Of a stretch of DNA of 44,038 nt, positions 22,643 through 31,634 are shown piece by piece (position 1 is the stretch's first letter; every line of letters starts with the position of its first letter). The DNA is from Porticoccaceae bacterium. GTDB lineage: Bacteria > Pseudomonadota > Gammaproteobacteria > Pseudomonadales > Porticoccaceae. Position numbers and translations under genes: made by a program. The notes below the pieces were generated by a model. That model had not been told where the DNA came from. It searched no databases and worked only from the letters and a program-made list of their open reading frames with translations. Where the stretch lies: NCBI GenBank assembly GCA_029248755.1, contig JAQWIR010000018.1, positions 1-44,038 of the forward strand, given 5' to 3'.

Positions 22643-23122
22643 ATGTTAGATGCAAACACTTTCAAGACCGTTATAGAAAATACACCTTTAGTGTCTATCG
22701 ATCTGTGCTTGATCTGTAATGGTCAAATCCTCCTCGGTAAGCGACGTAATGAGCCGCTAAAAGGAATATGGTTTACCCCGGGCGGGCGAATCCATAAAAA
22801 TGAAACCTGGCAGCATGCGTTGCTTAGGATTGTTGAGGTGGAATTAGGGTTAAGTGGCATCGCGGTAGAGGATTTTGCTTTGATGGGTATGTGGGATCAT
22901 TTTTATAACAATAGTGCCCTTGATCAAAACACATCAACTCATTATGTGAACCTACCTCACTATGCAGGGTTTCAATCTGAACCTGAAATAACCTTAGATG
23001 ATCAGCATGGTGACTTTAAGTGGTTTGATCTGGGAGTGGTATCTAGTGATGAAAAATTCCATCCTTACATACGCAACTATGCGAGCTGGCTATTGAATAA
23101 GATAGGAGATACAGATGATTAA
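22643..23122 (+). CDS. gmm: GDP-mannose mannosyl hydrolase (Nudix family)
   Basis: Hydrolyses GDP-mannose to GDP and mannose, and so may tune GDP-mannose/GDP-fucose supply. The 159-residue protein matches E. coli WcaH/Nud[30 protein letters not shown], then a Nudix-like helix [24 protein letters not shown] and the [13 protein letters not shown] block are also family features. The Nudix box is the modified form of this subfamily, which hydrolyses at carbon rather than phosphorus. The stop overlaps the manC start by 8 bases, indicating translational coupling. Confidence 0.9.
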   Translation: MLDANTFKTVIENTPLVSIDLCLICNGQILLGKRRNEPLKGIWFTPGGRIHKNETWQHALLRIVEVELGLSGIAVEDFALMGMWDHFYNNSALDQNTSTHYVNLPHYAGFQSEPEITLDDQHGDFKWFDLGVVSSDEKFHPYIRNYASWLLNKIGDTDD

Positions 23123-24518
23123 AGCCGTGATTATGGCGGGTGGTTCAGGTACGCGCCTTTGGCCTCTATCTCGAGCCGCACACCCTAAGCAATTTTTAGC
23201 CCTCCATGGTGACGACACCATGCTGCAGGCTACGTTTAAGCGGCTTGATAGTTTGGATATCCAGTCCTCAGTCACAATATGTAATGAGGAGCACCGCTTC
23301 TTTGTGGCTGAGCAGCTTCGCGAAATTGATAAGCTGGGTTCCATTATTCTGGAACCCGTTGGCAGAAATACTGCGCCGGCAATTGCACTTGCCGCACTTT
23401 CAACGCCCGAGGGTGAGGATCCTTTGTTGCTGGTTCTAGCGGCTGACCATGTGATTCAAGATGAAGCGGCCTTCACCAAGACTGTAAGCAGTGCAGTCCC
23501 CTTGGCAGAAGCTGGCAAGCTCGTCACCTTCGGTATCGTAGCCCATGAGCCGAATACAGGTTATGGCTATATAAAGAAGGGCGAACCTCAGTGTCCCGGT
23601 TTTGCTGTCGATACGTTTGTCGAAAAACCCTCTATTGCAATTGCAAAAGAGTACCTCGAATCAGGTGACTACTTCTGGAACAGTGGTATGTTCCTGTTTA
23701 AGGCTAGCCGTTACCTAGAAGAGCTTAAAAAGCATCGCCCAGATATTTATCAGGTTTGCCAGTTATCGATGGTGGGTACCTCAACAGATAATGATTTTTT
23801 GAGGGTCAATAAAGCAGCCTTCAGTGCATGCCCAAGTGAGTCTATTGATTATGCTGTTATGGAAAAGACGGATGATGCCGTTGTTGTTCCGATGGATGCG
23901 GGTTGGACTGATATCGGGTCTTGGTTATCCCTATGGGATATTAGTCAAAAAGACGGCAATGGCAACGCAACATACGGCGATGTCATACTTCATGAATCAA
24001 ATAACTCCTATATAAGAACTGATGGAAAATTAGTTGCCGCGATTGGTGTAGATGACTTAGTGATTATATCGACCAAAGATGTACTGGTTGTGGCTCACAA
24101 GGATAGCGTTCAGGATGTAAAAAGTGTTGCGCAACAGTTAAAGTCCGAATCAAGAGCTGAGTGGGAGTATCACAGAGAAGTCTACCGCCCATGGGGTAAA
24201 TATGACTCTATCGATAATGGCAATAATTACCAAGTTAAAAGACTCACTGTTAATCCAGGAGCCAAGTTGAGTGTACAAATGCATTACCACAGGTCAGAGC
24301 ATTGGGTCGTAGTTTCGGGCCAGGCTAGGGTTCATTATGGTGATGAGTCCCATGATCTTAGGGTTAATGAATCGACGTACCATGGAAAAGAAGTCGTTCA
24401 TGCTCTAGAAAATTTAGGAGATATTCCTTTAGAGTTGATCGAAGTGCAGGTTGGCAGTTACCTTGGCGAAGATGATATTGTTCGATTCGATGATGTTTAT
24501 GGCAGGGTCGCTAAGTAA
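23115..24518 (+). CDS. manC: Mannose-1-phosphate guanylyltransferase / mannose-6-phosphate isomerase
   Basis: A bifunctional enzyme giving GDP-mannose. The N-terminal nucleotidyltransferase domain has the pyrophosphorylase signature [13 protein letters not shown] and PKQFL (residues 8-26), VEPLGR-like [16 protein letters not shown], and FVEKPS. The C-terminal cupin isomerase domain (from about 350) has [11 protein letters not shown], metal-binding [10 protein letters not shown] and the closing [14 protein letters not shown]. Full length at 467 residues. With ManB (1977) it completes the route from mannose-6-P to GDP-mannose, feeding Gmd. Confidence 0.95.
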   Translation: MIKAVIMAGGSGTRLWPLSRAAHPKQFLALHGDDTMLQATFKRLDSLDIQSSVTICNEEHRFFVAEQLREIDKLGSIILEPVGRNTAPAIALAALSTPEGEDPLLLVLAADHVIQDEAAFTKTVSSAVPLAEAGKLVTFGIVAHEPNTGYGYIKKGEPQCPGFAVDTFVEKPSIAIAKEYLESGDYFWNSGMFLFKASRYLEELKKHRPDIYQVCQLSMVGTSTDNDFLRVNKAAFSACPSESIDYAVMEKTDDAVVVPMDAGWTDIGSWLSLWDISQKDGNGNATYGDVILHESNNSYIRTDGKLVAAIGVDDLVIISTKDVLVVAHKDSVQDVKSVAQQLKSESRAEWEYHREVYRPWGKYDSIDNGNNYQVKRLTVNPGAKLSVQMHYHRSEHWVVVSGQARVHYGDESHDLRVNESTYHGKEVVHALENLGDIPLELIEVQVGSYLGEDDIVRFDDVYGRVAK

Positions 24519-24574
24519 ATCTTTTACTCCAGAGGGAGTTAATAAAATTTTAAATTGGGGCGTAGAGAATTAAT

Positions 24575-25684
24575 ATGAGGAAAAAAGCATTAATTACTGG
24601 TATCACGGGTCAAGATGGCTCCTATTTGGCTGAGTTCTTGTTAGAAAAAGGATATGAGGTACATGGGGTTAAGCGTCGATCATCATCTTTAAACACTGAA
24701 AGAATAGATCATATTTATGAGGACCCTCACTCTTCGGAAGGTCGATTTAAGCTCCATTATGGCGACTTGACTGATTCTATAAATATTCAGGGACTCGTCT
24801 CAAAGATAAGACCAGATGAAATTTATAATCTTGCTGCGCAAAGTCATGTGGCTGTGAGCTTTGAAATGCCAGAATACACAGCAAATGTTGATGCATTAGG
24901 TACTCTAAGGATTCTTGAGGCGATAAGAGCTGCGGGTCTAGTGAAAAGCTGCAAGTTTTATCAAGCTTCGACATCAGAACTATATGGGATGGTTCAGGAG
25001 ACGCCCCAGAATGAAATGACACCTTTTTATCCCCGGAGCCCGTATGCTTGCGCAAAAATTTACTCATATTGGATAACTATTAATTATCGCGAGGCTTATG
25101 GAATTTACGCGTGTAATGGGGTTTTGTTTAATCATGAGAGTCCAAGGCGTGGTGAAACTTTTGTGACACGAAAAATTACACGCGGAGTAGCAGGTATGGC
25201 TGTTGGTACACAAACATGCCTGCATCTTGGAAATCTCGATTCTTTGCGAGATTGGGGGCACGCTAAAGATTACATTGAAATGCAGTGGTTAATGTTGCAG
25301 CAAGATGTAGCAAAAGATTTTGTGATTGCAACAGGTCGTCAAATTTCGGTTAGAGACTTCGTAAGGCTGTCTTTTAAATCTATTGGTGTGACAGTTGATT
25401 TTAGTGGATCTGGCATTAATGAAGTAGGTATCATTTCAGATGTAGAATCGCCCAATGATTATTGCTTTTCTATTGGTGACGTAGTTGTAAAAATTGACAA
25501 AAAATACTATCGCCCAGCGGAGGTTGAAACTCTTTTAGGTGACGCCAGTTTAGCAAAGTCAGTGCTCGGTTGGTCTCCTAAAACTACAGTGCAGGAATTA
25601 TGCCGGGAAATGGTTATGTCAGATTTGAGTAAGGCTAAACAACAAAAAGTAAACAGTAGTATGGAGCTCTCGGCTAATGAGTAA
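24575..25684 (+). CDS. gmd: GDP-mannose 4,6-dehydratase
   Basis: Converts GDP-mannose to GDP-4-keto-6-deoxymannose, the branch point for GDP-fucose, rhamnose, perosamine or colitose. An extended SDR of 369 residues. It has the NADP-binding [10 protein letters not shown], the arginine-rich [15 protein letters not shown] loop typical of Gmd, the dehydratase triad region STSELYG (Thr133, Ser134, Glu135), and the catalytic YACAK (Tyr157, Lys161). [17 protein letters not shown] is diagnostic. The 3' end overlaps the next gene by 8 bases. Confidence 0.95.
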   Translation: MRKKALITGITGQDGSYLAEFLLEKGYEVHGVKRRSSSLNTERIDHIYEDPHSSEGRFKLHYGDLTDSINIQGLVSKIRPDEIYNLAAQSHVAVSFEMPEYTANVDALGTLRILEAIRAAGLVKSCKFYQASTSELYGMVQETPQNEMTPFYPRSPYACAKIYSYWITINYREAYGIYACNGVLFNHESPRRGETFVTRKITRGVAGMAVGTQTCLHLGNLDSLRDWGHAKDYIEMQWLMLQQDVAKDFVIATGRQISVRDFVRLSFKSIGVTVDFSGSGINEVGIISDVESPNDYCFSIGDVVVKIDKKYYRPAEVETLLGDASLAKSVLGWSPKTTVQELCREMVMSDLSKAKQQKVNSSMELSANE

Positions 25685-26126
25685 TATTTTTAAAGAGCCA
25701 ATCTTTGAGTGCGAAGTCACTGGGCTAAAAATTATTAGGCCAGAAATTAATTTAGATACAGTCAGAGATGGCAGGGGATTTATTAGCACCTACTTTCCTG
25801 AAGAGGCGATAAATGAATTTAATATTGTGTATTTCCATGCGGGCATGGTGCGCGGCCTACATTATCATCCACATTTCGTGGAGTATCCTTTGGTAGCGTC
25901 TGGAGAGGGGATGTTTGTCTACAGAACTGAAGCTAGTAATCCTAAATCAGAAAGGAGCTTTATTCTGTCTAAAGGGATGTGTTTAAGGATACCAATAGGA
26001 GTGGTCCATACAATATATTCAATAACTGAATTAACTATCGTCGCGTCACTTTCCAAGCGATGGGATGACTGTGATCCTCCGATTGTTCAAGTTGGAGAAA
26101 TTCCAAAGCCGGTGGTTTCAAAATGA
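25677..26126 (+). CDS. RmlC-like cupin, probable sugar epimerase
   Basis: A 149-residue single-domain cupin related to dTDP-4-keto-6-deoxyhexose 3,5-epimerases. It shows [10 protein letters not shown], then [14 protein letters not shown] with a probable catalytic His62, and a [10 protein letters not shown] strand. It is shorter than true RmlC (about 180) and lacks its C-terminal part. Because it lies directly between gmd and a short reductase, a GDP-4-keto-6-deoxymannose epimerase (or isomerase) role is likely, but unproven. Overlaps both neighbours (8 bases before, 4 after), so the three genes are translationally coupled. Confidence 0.7.
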   Translation: MSNIFKEPIFECEVTGLKIIRPEINLDTVRDGRGFISTYFPEEAINEFNIVYFHAGMVRGLHYHPHFVEYPLVASGEGMFVYRTEASNPKSERSFILSKGMCLRIPIGVVHTIYSITELTIVASLSKRWDDCDPPIVQVGEIPKPVVSK

Positions 26127-26821
26127 CTAAAACTATCGCGATTATTGGCTCGAACGGTTTTGTGGGTAAGGTCATGAGTCAAAAAACTCAGGAAAAAGGA
26201 TTTGATTGCATACAAGTCACTAGGGATAATTATCATTTAGCTGTCGGAAATGAAATGATTGATTGTGTGATTAATTGCGCCATGCCGTCAGGGCGATTTT
26301 GGGCTAAAAATAATAGCACTGCAGATTTCCAAGAAACGGTTGAGAAGACACACCAAATAAAAACTGACTTCCAAGGGGCTAAGCTAATACAAATAAGCTC
26401 TATTTCCGCTAGGCTGCAGCGTGACACGGTTTATGGTCGAAATAAACTCGCTGCAGAGGGATTGCTCAACCCTAAGGCTGATCTGATCATTAGGCTGGGG
26501 CCGTTATACCACCCCTCCATGACCAAAGGCGCCCTAATAGACATTATAAAGAACGAAAACGTTTTTGTGTCAGGTGAGACGAAGTACGCGTTTACACCGC
26601 TAGATTGGGCTTGCGAACATATACTAGCTAACTTGAGCTCTTGTGGAATCTTAGAGGTTGGATCTAAAGGGTACGTGACCCTTGGCGTTCTAGCCAGTGA
26701 GATTGGGTCTAAATCCATGTTTGAGGGTGAGATTGATGATCAGGTCTTTTTAGAGGGCGGTAGCGATCGACCAGATGCTACTAAAATTTTTGATTTTGCT
26801 CGTGCAAGAGTGGGGCTTTAG
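26123..26821 (+). CDS. Short NAD(P)-dependent SDR, probable nucleotide-sugar reductase
   Basis: A 232-residue SDR with the Rossmann GSNGFVG (Gly9 to Gly15), a Ser patch ISSIS and YGRNK (Tyr104, Lys108). It is shorter than usual extended SDRs (about 300), mainly in the substrate domain. It is similar in plan to RmlD/4-ketoreductases. Located between a cupin epimerase and fcl, it could reduce an epimerised GDP-4-keto-6-deoxy sugar, giving a product other than L-fucose. Starts with an ATGA overlap with the cupin gene. An 8-base GGCGGTAG occurs in its 3' end (26757-26764). Confidence 0.7.
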   Translation: MTKTIAIIGSNGFVGKVMSQKTQEKGFDCIQVTRDNYHLAVGNEMIDCVINCAMPSGRFWAKNNSTADFQETVEKTHQIKTDFQGAKLIQISSISARLQRDTVYGRNKLAAEGLLNPKADLIIRLGPLYHPSMTKGALIDIIKNENVFVSGETKYAFTPLDWACEHILANLSSCGILEVGSKGYVTLGVLASEIGSKSMFEGEIDDQVFLEGGSDRPDATKIFDFARARVGL

Positions 26822-26825
26822 TGAT

Positions 26826-27761
26826 ATGGATACAGTATTTAGTCATGAAGGTAAAAAGGTATATGTAGCCGGTCATTCAGGATTAGCTGGGTCGGCTCTA
26901 GTACGGCGTTTGGCTGGAGAAAAATGTACATTACTCACAGCGTCTCATAGTGAACTAGATTTAACGAATCAAGAGGCGGTGTCTCAGTGGTTTATTTCAA
27001 ATAGCCCTGACGTTGTATATTTGGCCGCTGCGACAGCTGGGGGCATTCATGCCAATTACGAGAGACCAGGTGAGTTTATATATAATAATCTGGCAATACA
27101 AAATAACGTGGTGCATGCTTCTTATATCCACGGCGTTAAAAAGCTATGTTTTTTGGGGTCATCTTGTATCTATCCAAGACTTGCCCCTCAGCCTATGACT
27201 GAGAAATCTTTGCTCACGGGATCGTTAGATAAGCACAATGTGTGGTATGCCGTTGCTAAGATAGCGGGCTTAATGTTAGTCGATGGTTATAGTAAGCAAT
27301 ATGGTTGTGATTTTATTTCAGTAATGCCGGCTAATCTATATGGCCCCGGAGATAAATATACTGAAAAAAATAGCCATGTCGTGGCAGCTCTAATCAAAAG
27401 GTTTCATGAAGCCAAACTAAGCAATGATGCAAGTGTTTCTATATGGGGCACTGGTAACGCTATGCGTGAATTTTTGCATTGTGACGATATGGCTGATGCG
27501 TGTGTTTACTTGATGGAGAACTACACCTCGCCTGATATTGTAAATATTGGTACTGGCTTGGATCTGTCCATTAAGGATTTAGCCTATTTAATCAAGGATG
27601 TTGTGGGCTTCGAAGGTAACGTTGTCTTTGATACAAGCAAACCTGATGGCATGCCTAGGAAGGTTGTTGATGTAAGCAAGCTTCAAAGCATTGGTTGGCA
27701 GTCAAAAATAAGCCTGAGAGCGGGCATAGCCTCAACTTATGAGGAATACTTGCGTCTTTAA
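26826..27761 (+). CDS. fcl: GDP-L-fucose synthase
   Basis: A 3,5-epimerase and 4-reductase turning GDP-4-keto-6-deoxymannose into GDP-L-fucose. It has the Rossmann motif VAGHSGLAGSALVRRL, AAATAGGIHANYERP, LGSSCIYPRLAPQPM (with the catalytic Cys) and YAVAKIAG (Tyr141, Lys145), all typical of Fcl/WcaG. 311 residues from ATG 26826. The frame is open upstream to 26775, but that would overlap the preceding gene by 47 bases with no family match. It starts 4 bases after the previous stop. Confidence 0.93.
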   Translation: MDTVFSHEGKKVYVAGHSGLAGSALVRRLAGEKCTLLTASHSELDLTNQEAVSQWFISNSPDVVYLAAATAGGIHANYERPGEFIYNNLAIQNNVVHASYIHGVKKLCFLGSSCIYPRLAPQPMTEKSLLTGSLDKHNVWYAVAKIAGLMLVDGYSKQYGCDFISVMPANLYGPGDKYTEKNSHVVAALIKRFHEAKLSNDASVSIWGTGNAMREFLHCDDMADACVYLMENYTSPDIVNIGTGLDLSIKDLAYLIKDVVGFEGNVVFDTSKPDGMPRKVVDVSKLQSIGWQSKISLRAGIASTYEEYLRL

Positions 27762-27958
27762 TTGAATACAATGTCGTCAGTTCCGGATAACCCTAAAAAA
27801 TCCCCACACAGATATCTTAGAAATATGTTCGAATATTGGATCTGAATCTCGCATTGTTAACAGCTTAAAAATTTACGTCAGAACTAGCTTAATTATTTAT
27901 CAGCGATATGTAACCTAAATGATGCAAGCTCTAATCTAAAATTCAGGGGGATAAAGTT

Positions 27959-28984
27959 ATGTTTTTTGATAGTGACGACAACTCAAAAAAAAAATTGAGG
28001 TTGGCAGATATCCTTGATTTTTCCTACCTAGGTGATAGCAGAACTGTTGCGCTAAAGGTACTGTTTCGAATTTATCCGACCTACTCTTTTAAAAGAAAAA
28101 TGGCCTTCATAATAAACTGCCTCTTTCAAATTTTTGTTGGAGGAACACCTCGAAGGCTTGGTATGAGTGCATCTTCATTGATTTCGAAATCTGGACTCAA
28201 AAAACACAAAAATTATGCGTTTCTCTTCCACAAAATAAACCAAAATCAAAGAGCATACATTTTTGAGATTACCAAAGATGGCGATATTTTATCATTTACA
28301 AAGGTTGGATTAACCGATAAAGCTTCTATCGGAATACAAAGTGAGCATAAAGCCTTGAGCTATCTTAAGCGCCAAAAACTTCCGATCATCATACCTAAAG
28401 TCATTAATTTTCATGAAGAAGAAAGTATGAGTGTTTTAACCACCGCTGGCCTCAGTTCTAATTTTAATCTGGTGAATAAGACAGAAAATATGGGTGACCA
28501 AATCCTACAGCGAATTAAAAGTTTGGCTTTGATAAACGGCACTACAATATTGAAACCTAATGAGACGTATTGGTTTGAATCAACTATGCCAAAAATTTCA
28601 AATAGCATCATATTAAAATATTTAAAGAATATAGATGTCAACTTTTGTTTTGAGGCCTCCCCGGCGCATTGTGATATAGGTTCAGAGAATGTCTTCGTAA
28701 GTAATGAGGTGAAAGACAGTCCAAAAAATATAGCGATAGTTGATTGGGAGTCTTTTAATATGCTTGCACCGATAATGACTGACGAAGTCTCTTTCTGGCT
28801 TGGTACTAAGCACCGAAAATTTAAGAGTGCAGTTTTTTCATGGGGCAATCAGGCGGCCACCAAAAATTTTGTAAAAAGATTTGGTGTCAGGGAAGATCAT
28901 TTAAATGACGCTTTATTAGCCTTGATCTTCCTTGCCTCCATAGGGAATGATTTAGCTGTCTCATTGTGTGGGATTAAGAAATGA
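27959..28984 (+). CDS. APH-like (aminoglycoside phosphotransferase fold) kinase
   Basis: A 341-residue protein. Its C-terminal half carries a kinase-like catalytic loop HCDIGSEN (His237, Asp239, Asn244) and a metal-binding IVDWE (Asp262 to Glu264), as in APH/choline kinase enzymes. The N-terminal half has a Lys-containing strand pattern but no clear glycine loop. It is not recognised as a known capsule enzyme. It could phosphorylate a sugar, the lipid-linked unit or another small molecule; this is inference. The GGGGGAT site before the ATG is good. It starts after a 197-base gap in which I saw no firm signals, and it overlaps the next glycosyltransferase by 4 bases. Confidence 0.7.
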   Translation: MFFDSDDNSKKKLRLADILDFSYLGDSRTVALKVLFRIYPTYSFKRKMAFIINCLFQIFVGGTPRRLGMSASSLISKSGLKKHKNYAFLFHKINQNQRAYIFEITKDGDILSFTKVGLTDKASIGIQSEHKALSYLKRQKLPIIIPKVINFHEEESMSVLTTAGLSSNFNLVNKTENMGDQILQRIKSLALINGTTILKPNETYWFESTMPKISNSIILKYLKNIDVNFCFEASPAHCDIGSENVFVSNEVKDSPKNIAIVDWESFNMLAPIMTDEVSFWLGTKHRKFKSAVFSWGNQAATKNFVKRFGVREDHLNDALLALIFLASIGNDLAVSLCGIKK

Positions 28985-30051
28985 TAATCTGCGATAATAT
29001 TATCTTTGAATTGCAACGTATCGGTGGAGTGAGTAAGGTCTGGTCTAAGATAATTCAAGGTATAGACAAAACTAACCTAGATATAAATTTTCTTGAGGGG
29101 TATGGCGCAAGGAAGAATATCTTTCGTCAGGAGTTTGAGCTAAAACATCCTCTTATTTACGAGCGGTCACCTGCCTTCTTCAGGCGAGTGGCGAAAGCGA
29201 GGCAAAAAGCTGATATTTTTCATTCCAGTTACTATCGAATCTCAAAAAATGCGAAATCAAATATAGTTACGATACACGATTTCATTAATGAAATTTTCCC
29301 TGAGAGCTTCCGTGACAGGGCTTTAGCAAGAATGAAGAAGGAAGCCTGCTTGAATGCTGATAAGATAATTGTCATTTCACAGACTACGAAAGATGATTTG
29401 CTAAAGCACTACAGTTTTGTGGATCCTGGAAAGGTTGAAGTGGTGTATAACGGAGTGGATGAAGAGTTTTATCCTGATCCATGGTTGGGTCATCATAGGG
29501 TTGATGATAAAGAACTTAAGCCAAACTCATTTTTCCTGTTCGTTGGTGCCCGGGGCACATGTAAAAATTTTTCTTATGCTCTTAAGTTTTTACAAGCCAA
29601 TTACAATCAAGGGTTGACACTCCCATTAATTCTGGTGGGGGGAGGTAGTTTTTCTGAGAAAGAGAAGAGATATGCAAGAGAGTTGGGGTTGCCTTCTTCT
29701 GCGATACGTCAGCTAACGAATGTAGATAATAATCTTCTGCGACGACTTTACAGTAGTTGCCAGGCTCTTCTTATTCCATCAATTTATGAAGGATTCGGTC
29801 TGCCTGCCCTTGAAGCATCTCGCTGCGGAGCGCTGGTCCTAGCTTCACGGGGAGGGGCATTAGGTGAAATAGTCGGTGAAACAGATTACGCATTCGACCT
29901 TAGGTCCAAAGATGATTATCTTCGTGTTATAGCAAAGGGATTCGATAATACGCTTGCTAAACAAGAGCGTGACAGGTTGCTTGTAAGATCTCAGAGATTT
30001 GGCTGGGAATCTGCTGTAAAAAGACATGCTGAAATTTATGGGGAACTGTAA
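28981..30051 (+). CDS. Glycosyltransferase family 4 (GT-B)
   Basis: A 356-residue retaining GT-B enzyme. The N-terminal acceptor domain contains DIFHSSYYR and NIVTIHDFI. The C-terminal donor domain has FLFVGARGTCKNF, LILVGGG and the E-x7-E motif in EGFGLPALE (Glu270, Glu278). It resembles mannosyl- or fucosyltransferases of the GT4 family; donor not determined. Expected to act in the cytoplasm on lipid-linked sugar. Its ATG overlaps the stop of the APH-like kinase gene, linking the two. Confidence 0.88.
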   Translation: MIICDNIIFELQRIGGVSKVWSKIIQGIDKTNLDINFLEGYGARKNIFRQEFELKHPLIYERSPAFFRRVAKARQKADIFHSSYYRISKNAKSNIVTIHDFINEIFPESFRDRALARMKKEACLNADKIIVISQTTKDDLLKHYSFVDPGKVEVVYNGVDEEFYPDPWLGHHRVDDKELKPNSFFLFVGARGTCKNFSYALKFLQANYNQGLTLPLILVGGGSFSEKEKRYARELGLPSSAIRQLTNVDNNLLRRLYSSCQALLIPSIYEGFGLPALEASRCGALVLASRGGALGEIVGETDYAFDLRSKDDYLRVIAKGFDNTLAKQERDRLLVRSQRFGWESAVKRHAEIYGEL

Positions 30052-30052
30052 T

Positions 30053-30892
30053 ATGACTGGCAAACTTCCTATTACAGTCATCATTCTTACTAAGAATGAA
30101 CAAGAGGTGATAGAAAGGGCAATAGAATCGTCAATAAATTATTTTTCGCAGATTATTGTGTTGGATAGTTTTAGTGACGATTTGACGGTCGCTTTAGCAG
30201 AAAAATCTGGTGCTGAGGTATATCAGAGACGTTTCGACGGCTATGCAAGTCAAAGGAATTATGCTCTTAAAGAAATGCCTAAGAAAAACGATTGGATTTT
30301 GTTTTTAGATGCAGACGAAATGGTAACAGATGAGCTTGCCATAGAATTGAGTGGTAGCCTAAACGATATTTCTAACTTACGGTTTGGCATGGCTTATATG
30401 AGGCGCAAAGATTTTTTTATGGGCCGGTGGTTGAGGCGTTCTTCTGGCTATCCAACATGGTTTGGCAGGCTGTGTCATGCACCTTCCGTCAATGTGGAGC
30501 GCGAGATTAATGAAGAGTATCATTGCAGCTTACCAACTATTAAGTTGTCTTCACATCTATTGCATTATCCTTTCGCAAAAGGTTTAGCATTTTGGGTTGA
30601 AAGACACAACCGCTACTCCTCCAATGAGGCTCTGGAAAAAGTTTCGACCTCAAATGGTACAAAAGGAACATTATTTTCGATAGACCCTGGGTTAAGGCGT
30701 ATCTTTTTAAAGAAAGTCTTCATGAAACTACCGATGCGTCCATTGATCGCTTTTCTGTATTTATATTTCTTTCGCATGGGATTTATAGATGGGAGAGCTG
30801 GGTTTCGATATGCCGTGTTGAGATCTTTTTATGAGTTTTTAATTGATGTAAAGTCCGATGAACTGATATTGAAAAATATGGATGATGACTAA
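30053..30892 (+). CDS. Glycosyltransferase family 2, KdtX/WaaE-like
   Basis: A GT-A fold transferase of 279 residues. It has TVIILTKNEQEVIERAI at the N-terminus, LDSFSDDLTVALAEKSGA, and the DxD-type DADE (Asp86, Asp88). YMRRKDFFMGRWLRRSSGYP and the HNRYSSNEA segment are typical of the WaaE/KdtX branch, which adds hexose to LPS core or polymer. ATG 30053 has GGGGA 8 bases before it; the upstream extension to 30026 is not supported. It overlaps the next gene by 11 bases. Confidence 0.87.
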   Translation: MTGKLPITVIILTKNEQEVIERAIESSINYFSQIIVLDSFSDDLTVALAEKSGAEVYQRRFDGYASQRNYALKEMPKKNDWILFLDADEMVTDELAIELSGSLNDISNLRFGMAYMRRKDFFMGRWLRRSSGYPTWFGRLCHAPSVNVEREINEEYHCSLPTIKLSSHLLHYPFAKGLAFWVERHNRYSSNEALEKVSTSNGTKGTLFSIDPGLRRIFLKKVFMKLPMRPLIAFLYLYFFRMGFIDGRAGFRYAVLRSFYEFLIDVKSDELILKNMDDD

Positions 30893-31508
30893 TTATATGA
30901 CCAGTTCAAAATATATTGTTATTGTCGGTCCAGATGGCTGTGGAAAAACGTCAGTCGCAGATAAGCTTGCAGAAGCTCAACGGAGCGAGAGTCTTGTGAG
31001 AAGGATGAATTTTTCGTTTGGGATCCTACCCAGCATATCAACAATATTGCAGCGAGCGCCTAAAGAAGCACTTCCGGAGGGACAAAAGAATGCTGGAATG
31101 GTAGAGCCGCTTCATCCTTTAAAGGCTTCTATTCTTGCAATTTGGTACGGTATTGATCACTTACTTGGAGTTTTTGTTTTACGTAAAAATATTGGTTCAG
31201 TCACGATTTTTGCGAGGTCTTACCACGACTTTCTTTACCAGAGAGCATACAAGCGGCTTCCTAGATTTATCCCCGCGATCTTCTTAGCGCTGGGACCCAA
31301 GCCTGATCTAGTGGTTCTCCCGCTCAGGGATGCTAAATCTATACATGATATGAAACCTGAATTAACTAAAACGGAAATAATGGAACAATATGCCCGCGTT
31401 TCTCGACAATTCGGTAGGTTAGCATATTTTAATGAAATAGACGGAACGGCTGGCATAGAATCTGTGGTGTCCGAGATTCAGTTAACTGTTTTTGGAGAAA
31501 AGTGCTAA
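30882..31508 (+). CDS. Thymidylate-kinase-like P-loop protein
   Basis: A 208-residue protein with Walker A GPDGCGKTS (Gly16 to Ser24) and the overall plan of thymidylate-kinase-like proteins seen in polysaccharide loci. The usual DRYxHD-type motif reads FARSYHDFLYQRAY here, so the acid is replaced by Ala. The later lid Arg/Lys region reads IHDMKPE. True dTMP kinase activity is doubtful; it may be a sugar or lipid-linked-sugar kinase. ATG codons at 30882, 30885 and 30897 are all possible, and none has a strong ribosome binding site. After it comes a 126-base gap, the first break after a tightly packed run. Confidence 0.7.
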   Translation: MMTNYMTSSKYIVIVGPDGCGKTSVADKLAEAQRSESLVRRMNFSFGILPSISTILQRAPKEALPEGQKNAGMVEPLHPLKASILAIWYGIDHLLGVFVLRKNIGSVTIFARSYHDFLYQRAYKRLPRFIPAIFLALGPKPDLVVLPLRDAKSIHDMKPELTKTEIMEQYARVSRQFGRLAYFNEIDGTAGIESVVSEIQLTVFGEKC

Positions 31509-31634
31509 AGCTTGTAGATTTTAAAACTCTTTGTACCTTACGCTATTTTAGTTTCAGGATACTATCTTTTAATCCGAAAATAAAAGTCAGACATTCATCT
31601 TTACTCTCGATACTAATGATTCTTATAGGTAGCT

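Noticed and set aside
24185-24192. GGCGGTAG (ops core) on the minus strand inside manC
   Set aside because: All genes here run on the plus strand, and the bases encode the conserved YRPWG motif of ManC, so the match is explained by protein constraint.
26775-26825. N-terminal extension of GDP-fucose synthase
   Set aside because: Overlaps the preceding SDR gene and has no counterpart in the family; ATG 26826 gives the usual start.
28411-28848. 145-codon minus-strand frame inside the APH-like kinase gene
   Set aside because: Antisense shadow; the plus-strand product has kinase motifs and is coupled to the next gene.
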